This document shows positions 41,689 through 51,100 of a DNA stretch of 64,000 nt, piece by piece. Location: assembly GCA_026913215.1 (NCBI GenBank), contig JAPTYK010000001.1, positions 6,138,001 to 6,202,000 of the forward strand, in the 5' to 3' direction. The position numbers were made by a program, and so were the translations under genes. The DNA is from Streptomyces diastatochromogenes. Lineage in GTDB: Bacteria > Actinomycetota > Actinomycetes > Streptomycetales > Streptomycetaceae. Numbering within the stretch: position 1 is the stretch's first letter; each line of letters starts with the position of its first letter. The notes under the pieces are model-generated. The model saw only the letters and a program-made list of their open reading frames with translations, did no database searches and was not told the DNA's origin.

Positions 41689-42311
41689 TGCCCGGATACC
41701 TCACGCAGATCGCCGAGCGTTCAGCACTTCAGTACGCCACCTCCACGGCCGGTACATCGTCCGTCCCATCAACTACGATGCTGCGCTCATACCTGAACAG
41801 GCTGCACCAACAGCAGGGACTGACCGGGCTCGCCGGCTACCTCCCTGTCGGATTCCTCAACGGCTTCGCGACCCAGGCCAAGGCAGACACCAGCGGCACC
41901 TGGCTGTCCGGGCTGATCAACGGGCGCACGGACTCGGGCAACGGCACGCTCTACCTCGCGCTGTTGACCGGTGATCCTGGCCGACGGGCCGGCCTGCCCG
42001 ACTTGACCGGCCTCGAAGTGACCGCGACCGGCTACAGCCGGCAGTCCCTCCCCTTCTCGCTTGCCACCACTCCCAACGCTGGCGGCTCCGCCGTCAGCAA
42101 CTCGGCGCCCGTGTTCTTCGGTCCCTTCACCGCCTCTGGCGGTCTGGGGGTCGTGGTCACTCACGCAGCACTGGTCACTGCACCTAGCGGTACAGCCGGA
42201 GCGGTCACCGCGGTATGGCAGCTCGACGCCCCTGTATCCGCCAGCCAGAACGAGAACCTGATGCTCAACACTGGCGGCCTGTCGATTGGGCTCGACTCTT
42301 GGCAGAGCTGA
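41688..42311 (+). CDS. Gp80-like phage protein, paralogue 2
   Basis: 207-aa protein sharing the module GTLYLALLTGDPGRRAGLPDLTGLEVTATGYSRQSLPFS ... NSAPVFFGPFTASGGLGVVVTHAALVTAPSGTAGAVTAVWQLDAPVSASQNENLMLNTGGLSIGL with the gene before it. A tandem duplication followed by divergence is the likely origin. ATG overlaps the upstream TGA. Confidence 0.65.
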   Translation: MPGYLTQIAERSALQYATSTAGTSSVPSTTMLRSYLNRLHQQQGLTGLAGYLPVGFLNGFATQAKADTSGTWLSGLINGRTDSGNGTLYLALLTGDPGRRAGLPDLTGLEVTATGYSRQSLPFSLATTPNAGGSAVSNSAPVFFGPFTASGGLGVVVTHAALVTAPSGTAGAVTAVWQLDAPVSASQNENLMLNTGGLSIGLDSWQS

Positions 42312-43117
42312 CCCGCATCCTCACCCGCGTACGCTCCGAACTCGGTGACTTCGGAAGCGGCTTCCGCGACGTCCTCGCCGGTACCGGGGAGCTGACGGAC
42401 TATGACCTCAGCTCAGTCAACGTCACCCTCTCCCGCGTCAGCCTCCTCAACGACCAGACCCTCACCGACCTGGTCGCTGGCACCGACTACCGAGTCGACG
42501 GCCGCGAGGGACGCATCACACTCCTCGGCCAGCACGCCCCGCTCCCACTTGGCCAGACGCTCATCGTCGAGGGCGCGGCGGCCGGCATGTTCACCGACGA
42601 GGAACTGATCCAACACCTGCGCGACGCCGAACTCCAGCACTGCCACAACCGGCACACCACCGTGCGGTACCGCTCGGCCAACGGCTTCATCCGCTACGCC
42701 GACGAGGCGCTGACGCTGGACAACCTGCCGGACGTCGAGGAACTGCCTCTAGTGCTCCTGGCCGTCGTCAACGCGCTGTGGGCCGTAGCCACCGATGCCT
42801 CCTCGGACGTTGACATCTCCACCGGAGAGGGAACGCACGTCAACCGCGGGCAGCGGTACACACAGGTGCTACACCAGATCTCGGTGTTGACCGACCGCTA
42901 CGAGGAGTTGTGCCGGCAGCTCAACATCGGGCTCTTCCGAATCGAGATGGCGAACCTGCGTCGGGTCTCGCGCACCACAGGGCGGTACGTGCCGATCTAC
43001 GTGGACCGCGAGTACGACGACAACGCCTACCCCGAGCGGGTTCTGCCTCAGATCGACAAGCATGACGTCGACCCCTCCGGCATCCCGAACCCCACCTACA
43101 ACGGGTGGGCCGCATGA
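42299..43117 (+). CDS. Head-tail connector/neck protein candidate
   Basis: 272-aa protein from TTG 42299, overlapping the previous stop by 13 nt (LAELTRILTRVRSELGDFGSGFRDVLAGTGELTDYDL). A beta-hairpin region GTDYRVDGREGRITLLGQ is followed by a helical part (HLRDAELQHCHNRHTTVRY, YTQVLHQISVLTDRYEELCRQLNIGL). Position after head genes and before neck genes supports an adaptor-type role. Confidence 0.55.
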   Translation: MAELTRILTRVRSELGDFGSGFRDVLAGTGELTDYDLSSVNVTLSRVSLLNDQTLTDLVAGTDYRVDGREGRITLLGQHAPLPLGQTLIVEGAAAGMFTDEELIQHLRDAELQHCHNRHTTVRYRSANGFIRYADEALTLDNLPDVEELPLVLLAVVNALWAVATDASSDVDISTGEGTHVNRGQRYTQVLHQISVLTDRYEELCRQLNIGLFRIEMANLRRVSRTTGRYVPIYVDREYDDNAYPERVLPQIDKHDVDPSGIPNPTYNGWAA

Positions 43118-43644
43118 GCCGAGCCGACTGGAAGCGCGGCCGGTTCTCCGCCACCGAAGAGGGCGAGCGCATCGACCGGGGCCTGCGCGCATGGCAGCGC
43201 CACGTCGGAGACGTCATCGCCTACTGGCGGTTCTCCCACACCCGCTCGGTCTCCAACGACATCTACGACGAGGGCGACGAGGGCGGCCTGGCCTACGACG
43301 GTCCCTGGAGCGTCCCGGTCCTGCACGCCACCCACACCGAAGCGGGGGACCAGGAAAGCGACCGCGGCTTCTACACCGTCGACACCCTCTCGATCACAGC
43401 GGCGTTCGCCCAGATACAGAAGGTCGGCCTCACCCAGACCGACATCCACAACGATCAGTACCTGCGGGACCGCATCGCCTACGACGGCCGACTCTTCCGC
43501 ATCACTCAGATGTCCATCCTCGGACAGATCCGCAGGCAGGACGTCCTCGTGTCCATCACTGCCGTCGAGGTCAAGCCCGATGAGCTGACCGCGGACTCCG
43601 TCTTCGCCCAGTACATCCCCGCAGCGGGATCCAACGAGCGCTAG
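43114..43644 (+). CDS. Neck/head-closure protein candidate
   Basis: 176-aa protein (MSRADWKRGRFSATEEGERIDRGLRAWQRHVGDVIAYWRFSHTRS...). The late half is beta-rich with DRIAYDGRLFRITQMSILGQIRRQDVLVSITAVEVKPDEL, the pattern of stopper proteins (FII/gp16-like), in the right genomic place. ATGA overlap with the gene before it. Confidence 0.58.
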   Translation: MSRADWKRGRFSATEEGERIDRGLRAWQRHVGDVIAYWRFSHTRSVSNDIYDEGDEGGLAYDGPWSVPVLHATHTEAGDQESDRGFYTVDTLSITAAFAQIQKVGLTQTDIHNDQYLRDRIAYDGRLFRITQMSILGQIRRQDVLVSITAVEVKPDELTADSVFAQYIPAAGSNER

Positions 43645-43668
43645 ACGTCCGGCAGAAAAAAAAGCCAC

Positions 43669-43911
43669 ATGGCCACCCACAAACGCCCCGACGCTTTCGT
43701 CGAGGAGTGACTGACCGCCTACGCGCACATTGCCTCCACGGGCGGCACCAAGTCCACCGACACCCTCACACAGGCCCAGGCCGACGTCCAACACCAGCAG
43801 CTCGCCCGACCCGTTCAGAGGCCGTTCCGCCTCCACCTCCTCGCTCCCGGCCAGCTACACGATGACGAGCGCCACGCCGGACACGAACAACGCTGGGCTG
43901 CCGTCGCCTAA
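43669..43911 (+). pseudogene. 80-codon frame with an in-frame TGA at codon 14
   Basis: MATHKRPDAFVEE, TGA, LTAYAHIASTGGTKSTDTLTQAQADVQHQQLARP and so on to TAA at 43909. The part after TGA keeps high GC at third positions, so it looks coding. Either a nonsense change, a base substitution error, or initiation at CTG 43711. An A run (8 A) precedes it. Confidence 0.35.
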
Positions 43912-43995
43912 ATCCGGGCCTGTAACAGATTCCTGCGAATGCTGAAATCCTAAATTCGAAGGAATCGTGACGTAATCAGCGGAAGGCCCGAAGCA

Positions 43996-44580
43996 ATGCC
44001 CTGGATAGCCAATGAGGATGCCGCCATCAAGGCGAAGCTCCAGGGGTTGGTTGTCAAGGACACCAACGCACCCGCCAAGGGTCTTCCGGTCGACGTCCGA
44101 TTCCGTCTCCCCGAAAACGAACTGGCGACAGCAACCTTTCCACTCATCGTCATCGAGCGCATCCGCGTAGAGCCCGACCACAATCGGGAGCACCGCGGCA
44201 CCGTCGAACTTGGCTACACCCCAGAGGGATACGACAGTACCAAGTCCTACTTGGCGGCGGATCCCATCCCGTACCTGTTCGAGTACCAGGTCACCGTCTA
44301 CACGCGAAAGCAGCGACACGCAGCGAACATCGCGCAGATGTTGTCCGCGAGGGACTATCTCCACCCGCGCTGGGCCTACCTGGAAGTTCCGCAGGACGGA
44401 ACCGTAAGGCGTCTCGAAGTCGCTGGTGGACCCGAATTCAACGAGGGTCGCGATTCCCAGGGCAAGCGCCTTTGGCAGGTCGACTACCTGCTGCACGTGA
44501 GCGCTGAACTCCTCGACGAGATCGCTGAGATCAAGCTCGTCCAGACGGTCGAACTCACCACACATCCCCTCGGCCAGTAG
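43996..44580 (+). CDS. Tail completion/terminator protein candidate
   Basis: 194-aa protein directly before the sheath gene (FPLIVIERIRVEPDHNREHRGTVELGYTPEGYDSTKSYLAADPIPYLFEYQVTVYTRKQRHAANIAQML...YLEVPQDGTVRRLEVAGGPEFNEGRDSQGKRLWQVDYLLHVSAEL). Minor-tail-protein beta/alpha layout and position suggest a tail terminator. The 85-nt gap before it is AT-richer and may hold a promoter. Confidence 0.6.
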   Translation: MPWIANEDAAIKAKLQGLVVKDTNAPAKGLPVDVRFRLPENELATATFPLIVIERIRVEPDHNREHRGTVELGYTPEGYDSTKSYLAADPIPYLFEYQVTVYTRKQRHAANIAQMLSARDYLHPRWAYLEVPQDGTVRRLEVAGGPEFNEGRDSQGKRLWQVDYLLHVSAELLDEIAEIKLVQTVELTTHPLGQ

Positions 44581-44600
44581 GCCCTGAAGGAGCTTTCTCT

Positions 44601-46151
44601 ATGGCGACTTTCCTGCGCCCCGGCGTCTACGTGGACGAGACGCTGGACGCGATATCGAACCCGGTCCCCACCAGTCCCGGCGAGGCCATCGCCGCATTCG
44701 TCGGCAGCCACAACTTCGGTCCGGCCGTCCCGACGCTGATCACGAGCTGGAACCAGTTCCAGCTCGTCTACGGCGGCTGGGGCAACGGCACCGACCTGCT
44801 GCCGTACGCGCTCTTCAGCTACTTCGCCAACGGGGGCGGCAAGGCGTACGTCTGCCGGGCGGTCCCGTCCGACTCGGTCGCCTCACACGTCACACTCAAC
44901 GACCGGCAGACCACGCCCGAGGCCGCCCTGAACCTCACCGCGCGTGCGGCCGGCGCCTTCGGCAACCAGATCTACATCGACGTCTCCGACGCCAACACGG
45001 GCGCCGGCCGGTTCAACCTGGCCGTCAAGGTCGGGGGAACGACCGACGCGTACATCGCCGACCGCTACAACGACGTCAGCCTCGACCCGGCCGACTCCCG
45101 CAACCTGGTCGCCATGATCAACTCGCCGGTCAACGGATCGGCATTCGTCAAGGCCGACTACGTCGCCACCGACGCCTGGTCCGCCTCGATCACGCCCGCT
45201 CTCCAGACCGGGACGCCACTGACCGGCGGCATCGACGGCAGTGCCACCCCCGACCTCGTCGAGGCGACCAAGCAGCTCGAAGCGACCGGCGAGATCGTTA
45301 ACATCAACCTGCCGGGCATCACTGACACCGCCGTCCTGAACAACATCATCAGTTGGGCCGAGGAGTACGGATACGGCTTCGTGGTGGTCGACGCACCACA
45401 GACCGTGTCCCTCGACGCGGCCTCCGCCGTGACCAGCTACGGCAAGCTGTCGCCCGCGGCGAACACCGGCTCCAGCCCGGCCCCGCTGAAGTCCAGCTCG
45501 TACGTCGCGGTCTACGGCCCCTGGCTGGTGACAGCAGACCCGTCGTCGGTCGCCTCCGGAGCCACCCGCATCCTTCCGCCCGGCGGCGCGGTCCTCGGCA
45601 AGATCTCCCAGACGGACACCCTCTACGGTCCGCACCAGTCGGCCGCCGGCACCCTCAGCCGACTCAGTGGGGTCTACTCAACCGAGCTGCGCTTCACCAA
45701 CTCCCAGCTCGACAACCTGAACGCCTGGGGCATCAACGTCATCAGGGCGATCCCGCAGAGCGGCATCTGCATCATGGGCGCGCGCACGCTCAAGCCCGGC
45801 TACCCCGACCGGTACGTCGCCGTTCGCCGGCTGCTGACCTACACCCGCAAGATCCTCGTCGACCTCACGCGATCTGCGGTCTTCGCACCCAACACGCCGG
45901 ACCTGTGGCACAACATCTCGGCCACGCTCACGCAGCAGCTCACCACCCAGGCCCAAGCAGGCCAGTTCGCGAGCACCACCCCGGACACCGCCTTCCAGGT
46001 GATCTGCGACGACACCAACAACACCACCGCCACGGTCGACAACGGCGAGGTGCACATCGACGTCGGCATCGCGGTCGCGCGGCCGGCCGAGTTCGTCGCG
46101 ATCCACATCAGCCAGTACGACGGCGGCGCGACGGTCACCGAGTCCGCATAA
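44601..46151 (+). CDS. Contractile tail sheath protein
   Basis: 516-aa sheath. The start MATFLRPGVYVDETLDAISNPVPTSPGEAIAAFVGSHNFGPAVPTLITSWNQFQLVYGGW is the classic sheath N-terminus. The late half has INLPGITDTAVLNNIISWAEEYGYGFVVVDAPQ, and the C-terminal handshake region is NNLNAWGINVIRAIPQSGICIMGARTLKPGYPDRYVAVRRLLTYTRKILVDLTRSAVFAPNTPDLW. It polymerises around the tube and contracts on infection. This makes the phage a myovirus morphotype, which is uncommon among described Streptomyces phages. Confidence 0.95.
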   Translation: MATFLRPGVYVDETLDAISNPVPTSPGEAIAAFVGSHNFGPAVPTLITSWNQFQLVYGGWGNGTDLLPYALFSYFANGGGKAYVCRAVPSDSVASHVTLNDRQTTPEAALNLTARAAGAFGNQIYIDVSDANTGAGRFNLAVKVGGTTDAYIADRYNDVSLDPADSRNLVAMINSPVNGSAFVKADYVATDAWSASITPALQTGTPLTGGIDGSATPDLVEATKQLEATGEIVNINLPGITDTAVLNNIISWAEEYGYGFVVVDAPQTVSLDAASAVTSYGKLSPAANTGSSPAPLKSSSYVAVYGPWLVTADPSSVASGATRILPPGGAVLGKISQTDTLYGPHQSAAGTLSRLSGVYSTELRFTNSQLDNLNAWGINVIRAIPQSGICIMGARTLKPGYPDRYVAVRRLLTYTRKILVDLTRSAVFAPNTPDLWHNISATLTQQLTTQAQAGQFASTTPDTAFQVICDDTNNTTATVDNGEVHIDVGIAVARPAEFVAIHISQYDGGATVTESA

Positions 46152-46257
46152 GACATCGGGGCAGGGCGCGAGTCCTGCCCCGTCGTAACCCCTCAGCACA
46201 CCATTCGGAACTCACTCGGAAAACCACCCAGCGCACTTCGTGCTACGGGAGTAGTGA

Positions 46258-47139
46258 ATGGCATCCACCCTCAAGACTGTCTCGCAGAGCCAGAGCCTGG
46301 CCACGCGACAGACGGACCCCCTCCGCTCGTTCAAGTTCCACGTCCAGATCAGCCAGGTCGGAAAGCTTTCCTCGGCCTACCCGAAGCTCGGCTTCATGTC
46401 CGTCAGCGGCCTCAGCGTGACGACCGACGTCATCGCCTACAGGGCCGGCGGCATGAACACGACAACTCAGAAGATGCCTCGAATTGACTGGGCCCTCGCC
46501 GCGTAAGCAGTGAGTGAAAATCCCGAGAATTGCTGGAACGTCCTGTTAGACCTCGGCGCCACAGCGTGGGGCGAAAGCCCGAGCGCGACGGCTTGAAAAG
46601 TTCGAGGGTAGGGAAAATCAGCAGCCGAGCCCGCCTGGGAAACCGACGGGAAGGTTCAGAGACTATGTACGGGACACCCCACCGGGGTGAAGATAGAGTC
46701 CGAACTCGCGTGAGAGCGCGAGAGGCTGGCAGAAATGACCAGCCCGCTCCGGGAAGCCGGAGAGGTAACAGTATCTGGGTCAGAGCGACTTCAGCCCCGT
46801 CACCCTTTCCAGGGGATGATGCCGGGCGATCAGAACCTCGTGAACTGGATGTACCAGCTCTTCGACGTCATGCAGGGCAACGGATCCGGCTCCGACACCG
46901 GCTCCGAATTCCGGGCCACGATCGACATCATGCTCATCGACCACCCGGTCACGAAGAACAAGGCGGCGGTAAAGGCCGTGTGGCGCCTCTACAACGCCTG
47001 GCCCACCTCGGTCGCCTTCGGTGACCTCGACGCCGGCAGCAACACCTTCGCCGTTTCCCAGCTCACTTTCGCGCATGAAGGCTGGGATTTCAAGGTCGCT
47101 GACAGCTACGGCCCGAACTCCTACGCGGTCATCAAGTAA
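46258..47139 (+). CDS. Tail tube protein interrupted by a group I intron, one frame correction
   Basis: 194-aa gp19-like tube protein encoded by 46258-46479 joined to 46778-47139. Exon 1 (ATRQTDPLRSFKFHVQI ... SGLSVTTDVIAYRAGGMNTTTQKMP) joins exon 2 (GQSDFSPVTLSRG), and after a missing G near 46,815 continues MMPGDQNLVNWMYQLFDVMQGNG. The YRxGGxNTTTxKxPGQxxFxPVTLxRG signature of contractile tube proteins spans the splice site exactly. Without splicing, translation stops at TAA 46504. Confidence 0.9.
46480..46777 (+). other. Group I intron in the tail tube gene (298 nt)
   Basis: 5' exon ends GCCU; P1 pairs it with GGGC in the intron (46492-46495 region), placing a U-G wobble at the splice site; the intron ends in G. 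P7-like strands are AGAGACTATGTACG (about 46658) and GAAGATAGAGTCC (46689-46701). It shares the loop CAGAAATGA in a GGCTGG/CCAGCC hairpin with the capsid intron. No endonuclease frame. Confidence 0.85.
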
Positions 47140-47162
47140 AACCCGACACAAGGAAATCACTC

Positions 47163-48017
47163 ATGACTGAAATGCAGTACGACTGGACCTTCGATTCTCC
47201 CGCTGGTGGCCGTCAGGTCGACGTCCTCGGGGACACCCAGGGCGCGACCGCCACCATCCAGTCCATCCTCACCGACTCAGCCGGCGAGCCGCCGTCCATA
47301 CCCGCGCCCGCCGACTGCCTCGTCACCCTGCCCGCCGGCCTGGTCCGCGACGACCGCGTCATCACCGAAGCCGAGGTGCGCGAACTGACGGGCGCCGACG
47401 AGGAAGCCCTGGCCCGCGTCCGCTCCAACCCCCTGCGCCTGCTGGAGACGCTGCTGGAGCTGGGCACCGTCCGCATCGGCGACGTGCCGGCCACCTCCGA
47501 CGTCCTCCCGCAGCTCCTGCTCGGCGACCGCGACGCCCTGGTCCTCGCCATCAGGCGGGTGACCTTCGGCGACGAGATGGAGTTCGCCGAGATCATCTGC
47601 CCGACTTGCAACGATGACTTCGCGGCCACCATCTCCCTCGGCGACATCAAGTCCCAGACGGCAGAGGTCGGCCGGCTGACCGTCCCGCTGCGCAAGGGCG
47701 GCTGCGCCATCGTCCGCTTCCCGACCGGCGCCGACCAGGCGGCCATGCTCGCCGACCCCAAGGCGACCAACGCCGAGCACAACTCGATCCTCCTGTCCCG
47801 GTGCCTCGTCGAGACCCGCGACGGCCAGGGCAACATCAAGCCCGGAGGCGAGGACCTCGCGAAGTCACTCGGCCTGGCCGACCGGCGCACCATCCTCACC
47901 CAGCTCGCCGCCAGCCAGCCCGGACCGCGGCTGCTGGAGCTGACGATCGAGCACGAGGCGTGTGGTGGGGAGGTTCCGCTGCCGCTCTCGGTGGCGGATC
48001 TGTTTCGCGATTTCTAG
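47163..48017 (+). CDS. Tail assembly chaperone-type protein
   Basis: 284-aa protein between tube and tape measure, the normal place of tail assembly chaperones. It has an early MTEMQYDWTFDSPAGGRQVDVLG beta region, a helical middle, a zinc-ribbon-like pair IICPTCNDDF with a later Cys, and ends VADLFRDF. The following frame (to 48174) overlaps its end in the +1 frame, as in two-product chaperone genes. Confidence 0.65.
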   Translation: MTEMQYDWTFDSPAGGRQVDVLGDTQGATATIQSILTDSAGEPPSIPAPADCLVTLPAGLVRDDRVITEAEVRELTGADEEALARVRSNPLRLLETLLELGTVRIGDVPATSDVLPQLLLGDRDALVLAIRRVTFGDEMEFAEIICPTCNDDFAATISLGDIKSQTAEVGRLTVPLRKGGCAIVRFPTGADQAAMLADPKATNAEHNSILLSRCLVETRDGQGNIKPGGEDLAKSLGLADRRTILTQLAASQPGPRLLELTIEHEACGGEVPLPLSVADLFRDF

Positions 48018-48174
48018 CGCCCAAGCAGCACGGGCTGACTACACCACCCTCGCCTACGCCCACCCCGAGTGGCAGATCAGCGAGATCAAGCAGATGACCG
48101 TCCAGGAGCGCGAGTACTGGCGCGACCTGGCGCTCTGGGTGAAGACCAGAAAGGAGGCGACCTCCAGTGGCTGA
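48005..48174 (+). CDS. Frameshift extension of the tail assembly chaperone
   Basis: Frame 1 reading after VADLFRD gives ISSAQAARADYTTLAYAHPEWQISEIKQMTVQEREYWRDLALWVKTRKEATSSG to TGA 48174. There is no good ribosome binding site for a separate start before the internal ATG 48094. Moving from frame 3 to 1 needs +1 (or -2), opposite to all the apparent base losses elsewhere, so a programmed frameshift is likely. Its stop overlaps the tape-measure start. Confidence 0.55.
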
Positions 48175-51100
48175 GGATGAGATCAACCGTGGAGAACCCA
48201 CCTTCGGGGGCCGCCTCCTCGGCACCAACGGGATGCAGCGCGCGGCCGACAAGGTCGAGCAGGACATCCAGAAGCTCGGCGCCAATATCGCCGCGCTCAA
48301 CAGGGCACTTCAGGGCGCAGTCAACTCGGCCACCCGCGGGGCTGCGTTCCGGGGCATGCCGACACAGGCGTTCCCTGCGGCGAACCAGACGACCCGGATC
48401 AACCCGGCCCCGATCTCCCACCCGCCGACCAACAGCGTCACCCAGGCCGGCGGCCCAAGCAACGCCGCTTCCTTCACGCACCCGGGCACCGGGCGTGTTT
48501 ACACGGGTGCGGTGGGCGCTCGCCTCGCCGCACGCTACGACGCCCAGGTCGGCCGTGCAGACGCCCATACGCAAGCACAGGCAACGCTTCGCAGCAGCAT
48601 GAACATCCAGCGGATGCTCTCGATACAGCGCGAAGAGCAGCGACGCCAGGCGGAGGAGCATCGGCAGGATCAGCAGCGGGCCGACGAGGAGGCCCGACGT
48701 CGGCAGGACGACCAGCTCGCGCGTATCCGTGCCTTGCGGCGGATGGGCTCTTCCCCACAGCGGCCTTCTGCTGGCATCAACCCCGATCTGCTGGCGCGCG
48801 TCACGCCAGCCCGGGTCTCGCAGGCTCGCCAGGCGAACGCCGACGCCTACTATGGATCGCTCTTCGACGAGGCGATACGCCGGCAGAACATCGCCAACAG
48901 CCCGACCTACGGTCTGCGCGTCGGCGGCCGGATGTGGGCATATAACCGCGGCGCCGGGCTGTCCAGTGCCCGAGTCAGCGGCAGCGGCGTATACGCGACG
49001 CGTAACGGATCCGTGCTCAACCTGGGCCAGCCGCAGCAGCAGTACACGACACCTCCGCCGCAGGGCTTTTCTCCGACGGTCCCGGCAGACGAGGCGGCCG
49101 GTGCCGTTGACGGCCGTTCCACCCCGACGCTCGGTAAGGGACCGGCCAACTCCGTCTACCAGCAAGCGGGCAAATACGGCGACCGCATGAAGCCGCAGAT
49201 GGAGGAGATGGATCGGTACGCCAACTGGGCCTCCGTCGCCTCCGGTGGTGCGCCTAGCGGGTTCGACAAGTGGGGCTGGAAGAACAGGATCCGCGACAAC
49301 AGCTACGGCATGGTCGTAGCCAAGTCCACGGAAGACGCGAGCAACGCCAACTTCTTGCTGGACAAGAACTTCGGCCTGACCTACGGAACCCCGGCGCAGG
49401 CTACAGTCCGAGGCAACACCTTCGGTGCTGCCTACGTCACCGGTTTGGACGCAGAAAGCGGCGCCAAGCTCTCCTCCAGTCTCTACAACCCGCAGGCGTC
49501 ACTCGCGGCGACCCGCCTCGGCTACGGCCGTCTCATTGGCAAGGGCGGCACGCCCACCAGCATCGGTAGCCTCTCCGACAACATCATGCAGCGGACCTTC
49601 GGGTCCACGTCGATCGACCCCAAGAAGTTCGCGGCGGCCACTGCATCCGGCCAGGTCCTCGACTACAACGTTGACCAGCTCGGACAGGCCGCCGGCTGGA
49701 ACGAGGAGACGGTCGACAACCTCAAGGAGTACATGCGGGGCCGAAACACCCTGCTGAAGAACTCCAAGATGTCGTCGGCCGAAGCGGACAAACTCATCGC
49801 CGAAGCCTCCCAGACCGGCAAGACGGGCGACAAGGCCCGCAGGAAGCTGAGCAAGTACGGCGTCTCCGAGAGCTTGGGGCAGACCCGCAAGACCTTCGAG
49901 GCCCAGGAGCGAAAGCACGACGCCGTCATGGGCGACAGCTTCGCCCACAACTTGGAGACGGCCACCCACGCGGTCCAGAAGTTCGAGAGCGCGATCAACC
50001 GCTTCCTGGAGCTGCCGGGCATCAAGCAGGTCGTCGGCTTCTCTGGCGCGTGGGGATCCTCCACCAAGGAGCCGGTAAACAAGCTCAAGTCCATTTGGAA
50101 CGTGGGCAAGAAACTGCTCCCCATCAGCGTCTTCGGCGGTGCATCTGGCGCTGTGGACACCGCTTCGCCAGGCGGCGACGAGGCGTCCACAGCTACGGCG
50201 GGCCACATCGCCTCGGGCAACGCGGGTTCGGCGATCTCCGCAGCGATCAGCCAGGTCGGTGTGCCCTATGTCTGGGGTGGCGAGGAAGAAGGCAAGGGCT
50301 TCGACTGTTCCGGACTGATGCAGTGGGCCTACGCCAAGGCTGGCATCAACTTGCCTCGCGTGTCACAACAGCAGATGCGGGTCGGGGTCGAGGTAGATAA
50401 GCAGCACATCCAGCCGGGTGACCTGCTCTTCCCGAACCCCGGCCACGTGATGATGGCGATCGGCGACGGCAAGCTCGTCGAGGCTCCCCGGACAGGACTG
50501 GATGTCCGCGTACGGAGTTACAACCTCGGTGAGATCAAGGAGGTCCGGCGGGTAGCGAGCGGCGTCGGATCGCTCGACAGTTACAACACCGACACCAAGC
50601 AGACCGATGACAAGGCCGGTGCGGGAAACGCTGGTTGGTATGGCGGCGTCGGCAACAGCATCAGCCAGGAAGAGGTCGATGCCCTGGCTGCGGCCCTGGC
50701 CGGCGGCGCCGGCTACACCGTGGGTCCCCAGACCAGCGGTACGGGACAGTCGAGCAACAGCGACAGCTCCACCGCGGCCTCCAGCGCCCCGTCGAACCCG
50801 GAGGGCAATGTCGCCCTCGGTAAGAAGCTCGCGGCGAAGCGGGGCTGGACGGGCAAAGAGTGGAACGCGCTCTACCAGCTCTGGGATCACGAGTCGGGGT
50901 GGAACGAGAAGGCAGACAACCCGACGTCGGATGCCTACGGAATCCCGCAGGCGCTGCCGGGATCCAAGATGGCGTCCAAGGGCAAGGACTGGGCGACCAA
51001 CCCCGCCACGCAGATCGAGTGGGGCCTGGACTACATCGCCGGCAGACCGGACTACGGTAAGCCGTCCAAGGCGTGGGACCTGTGGCAGCGGCGGAACCCG

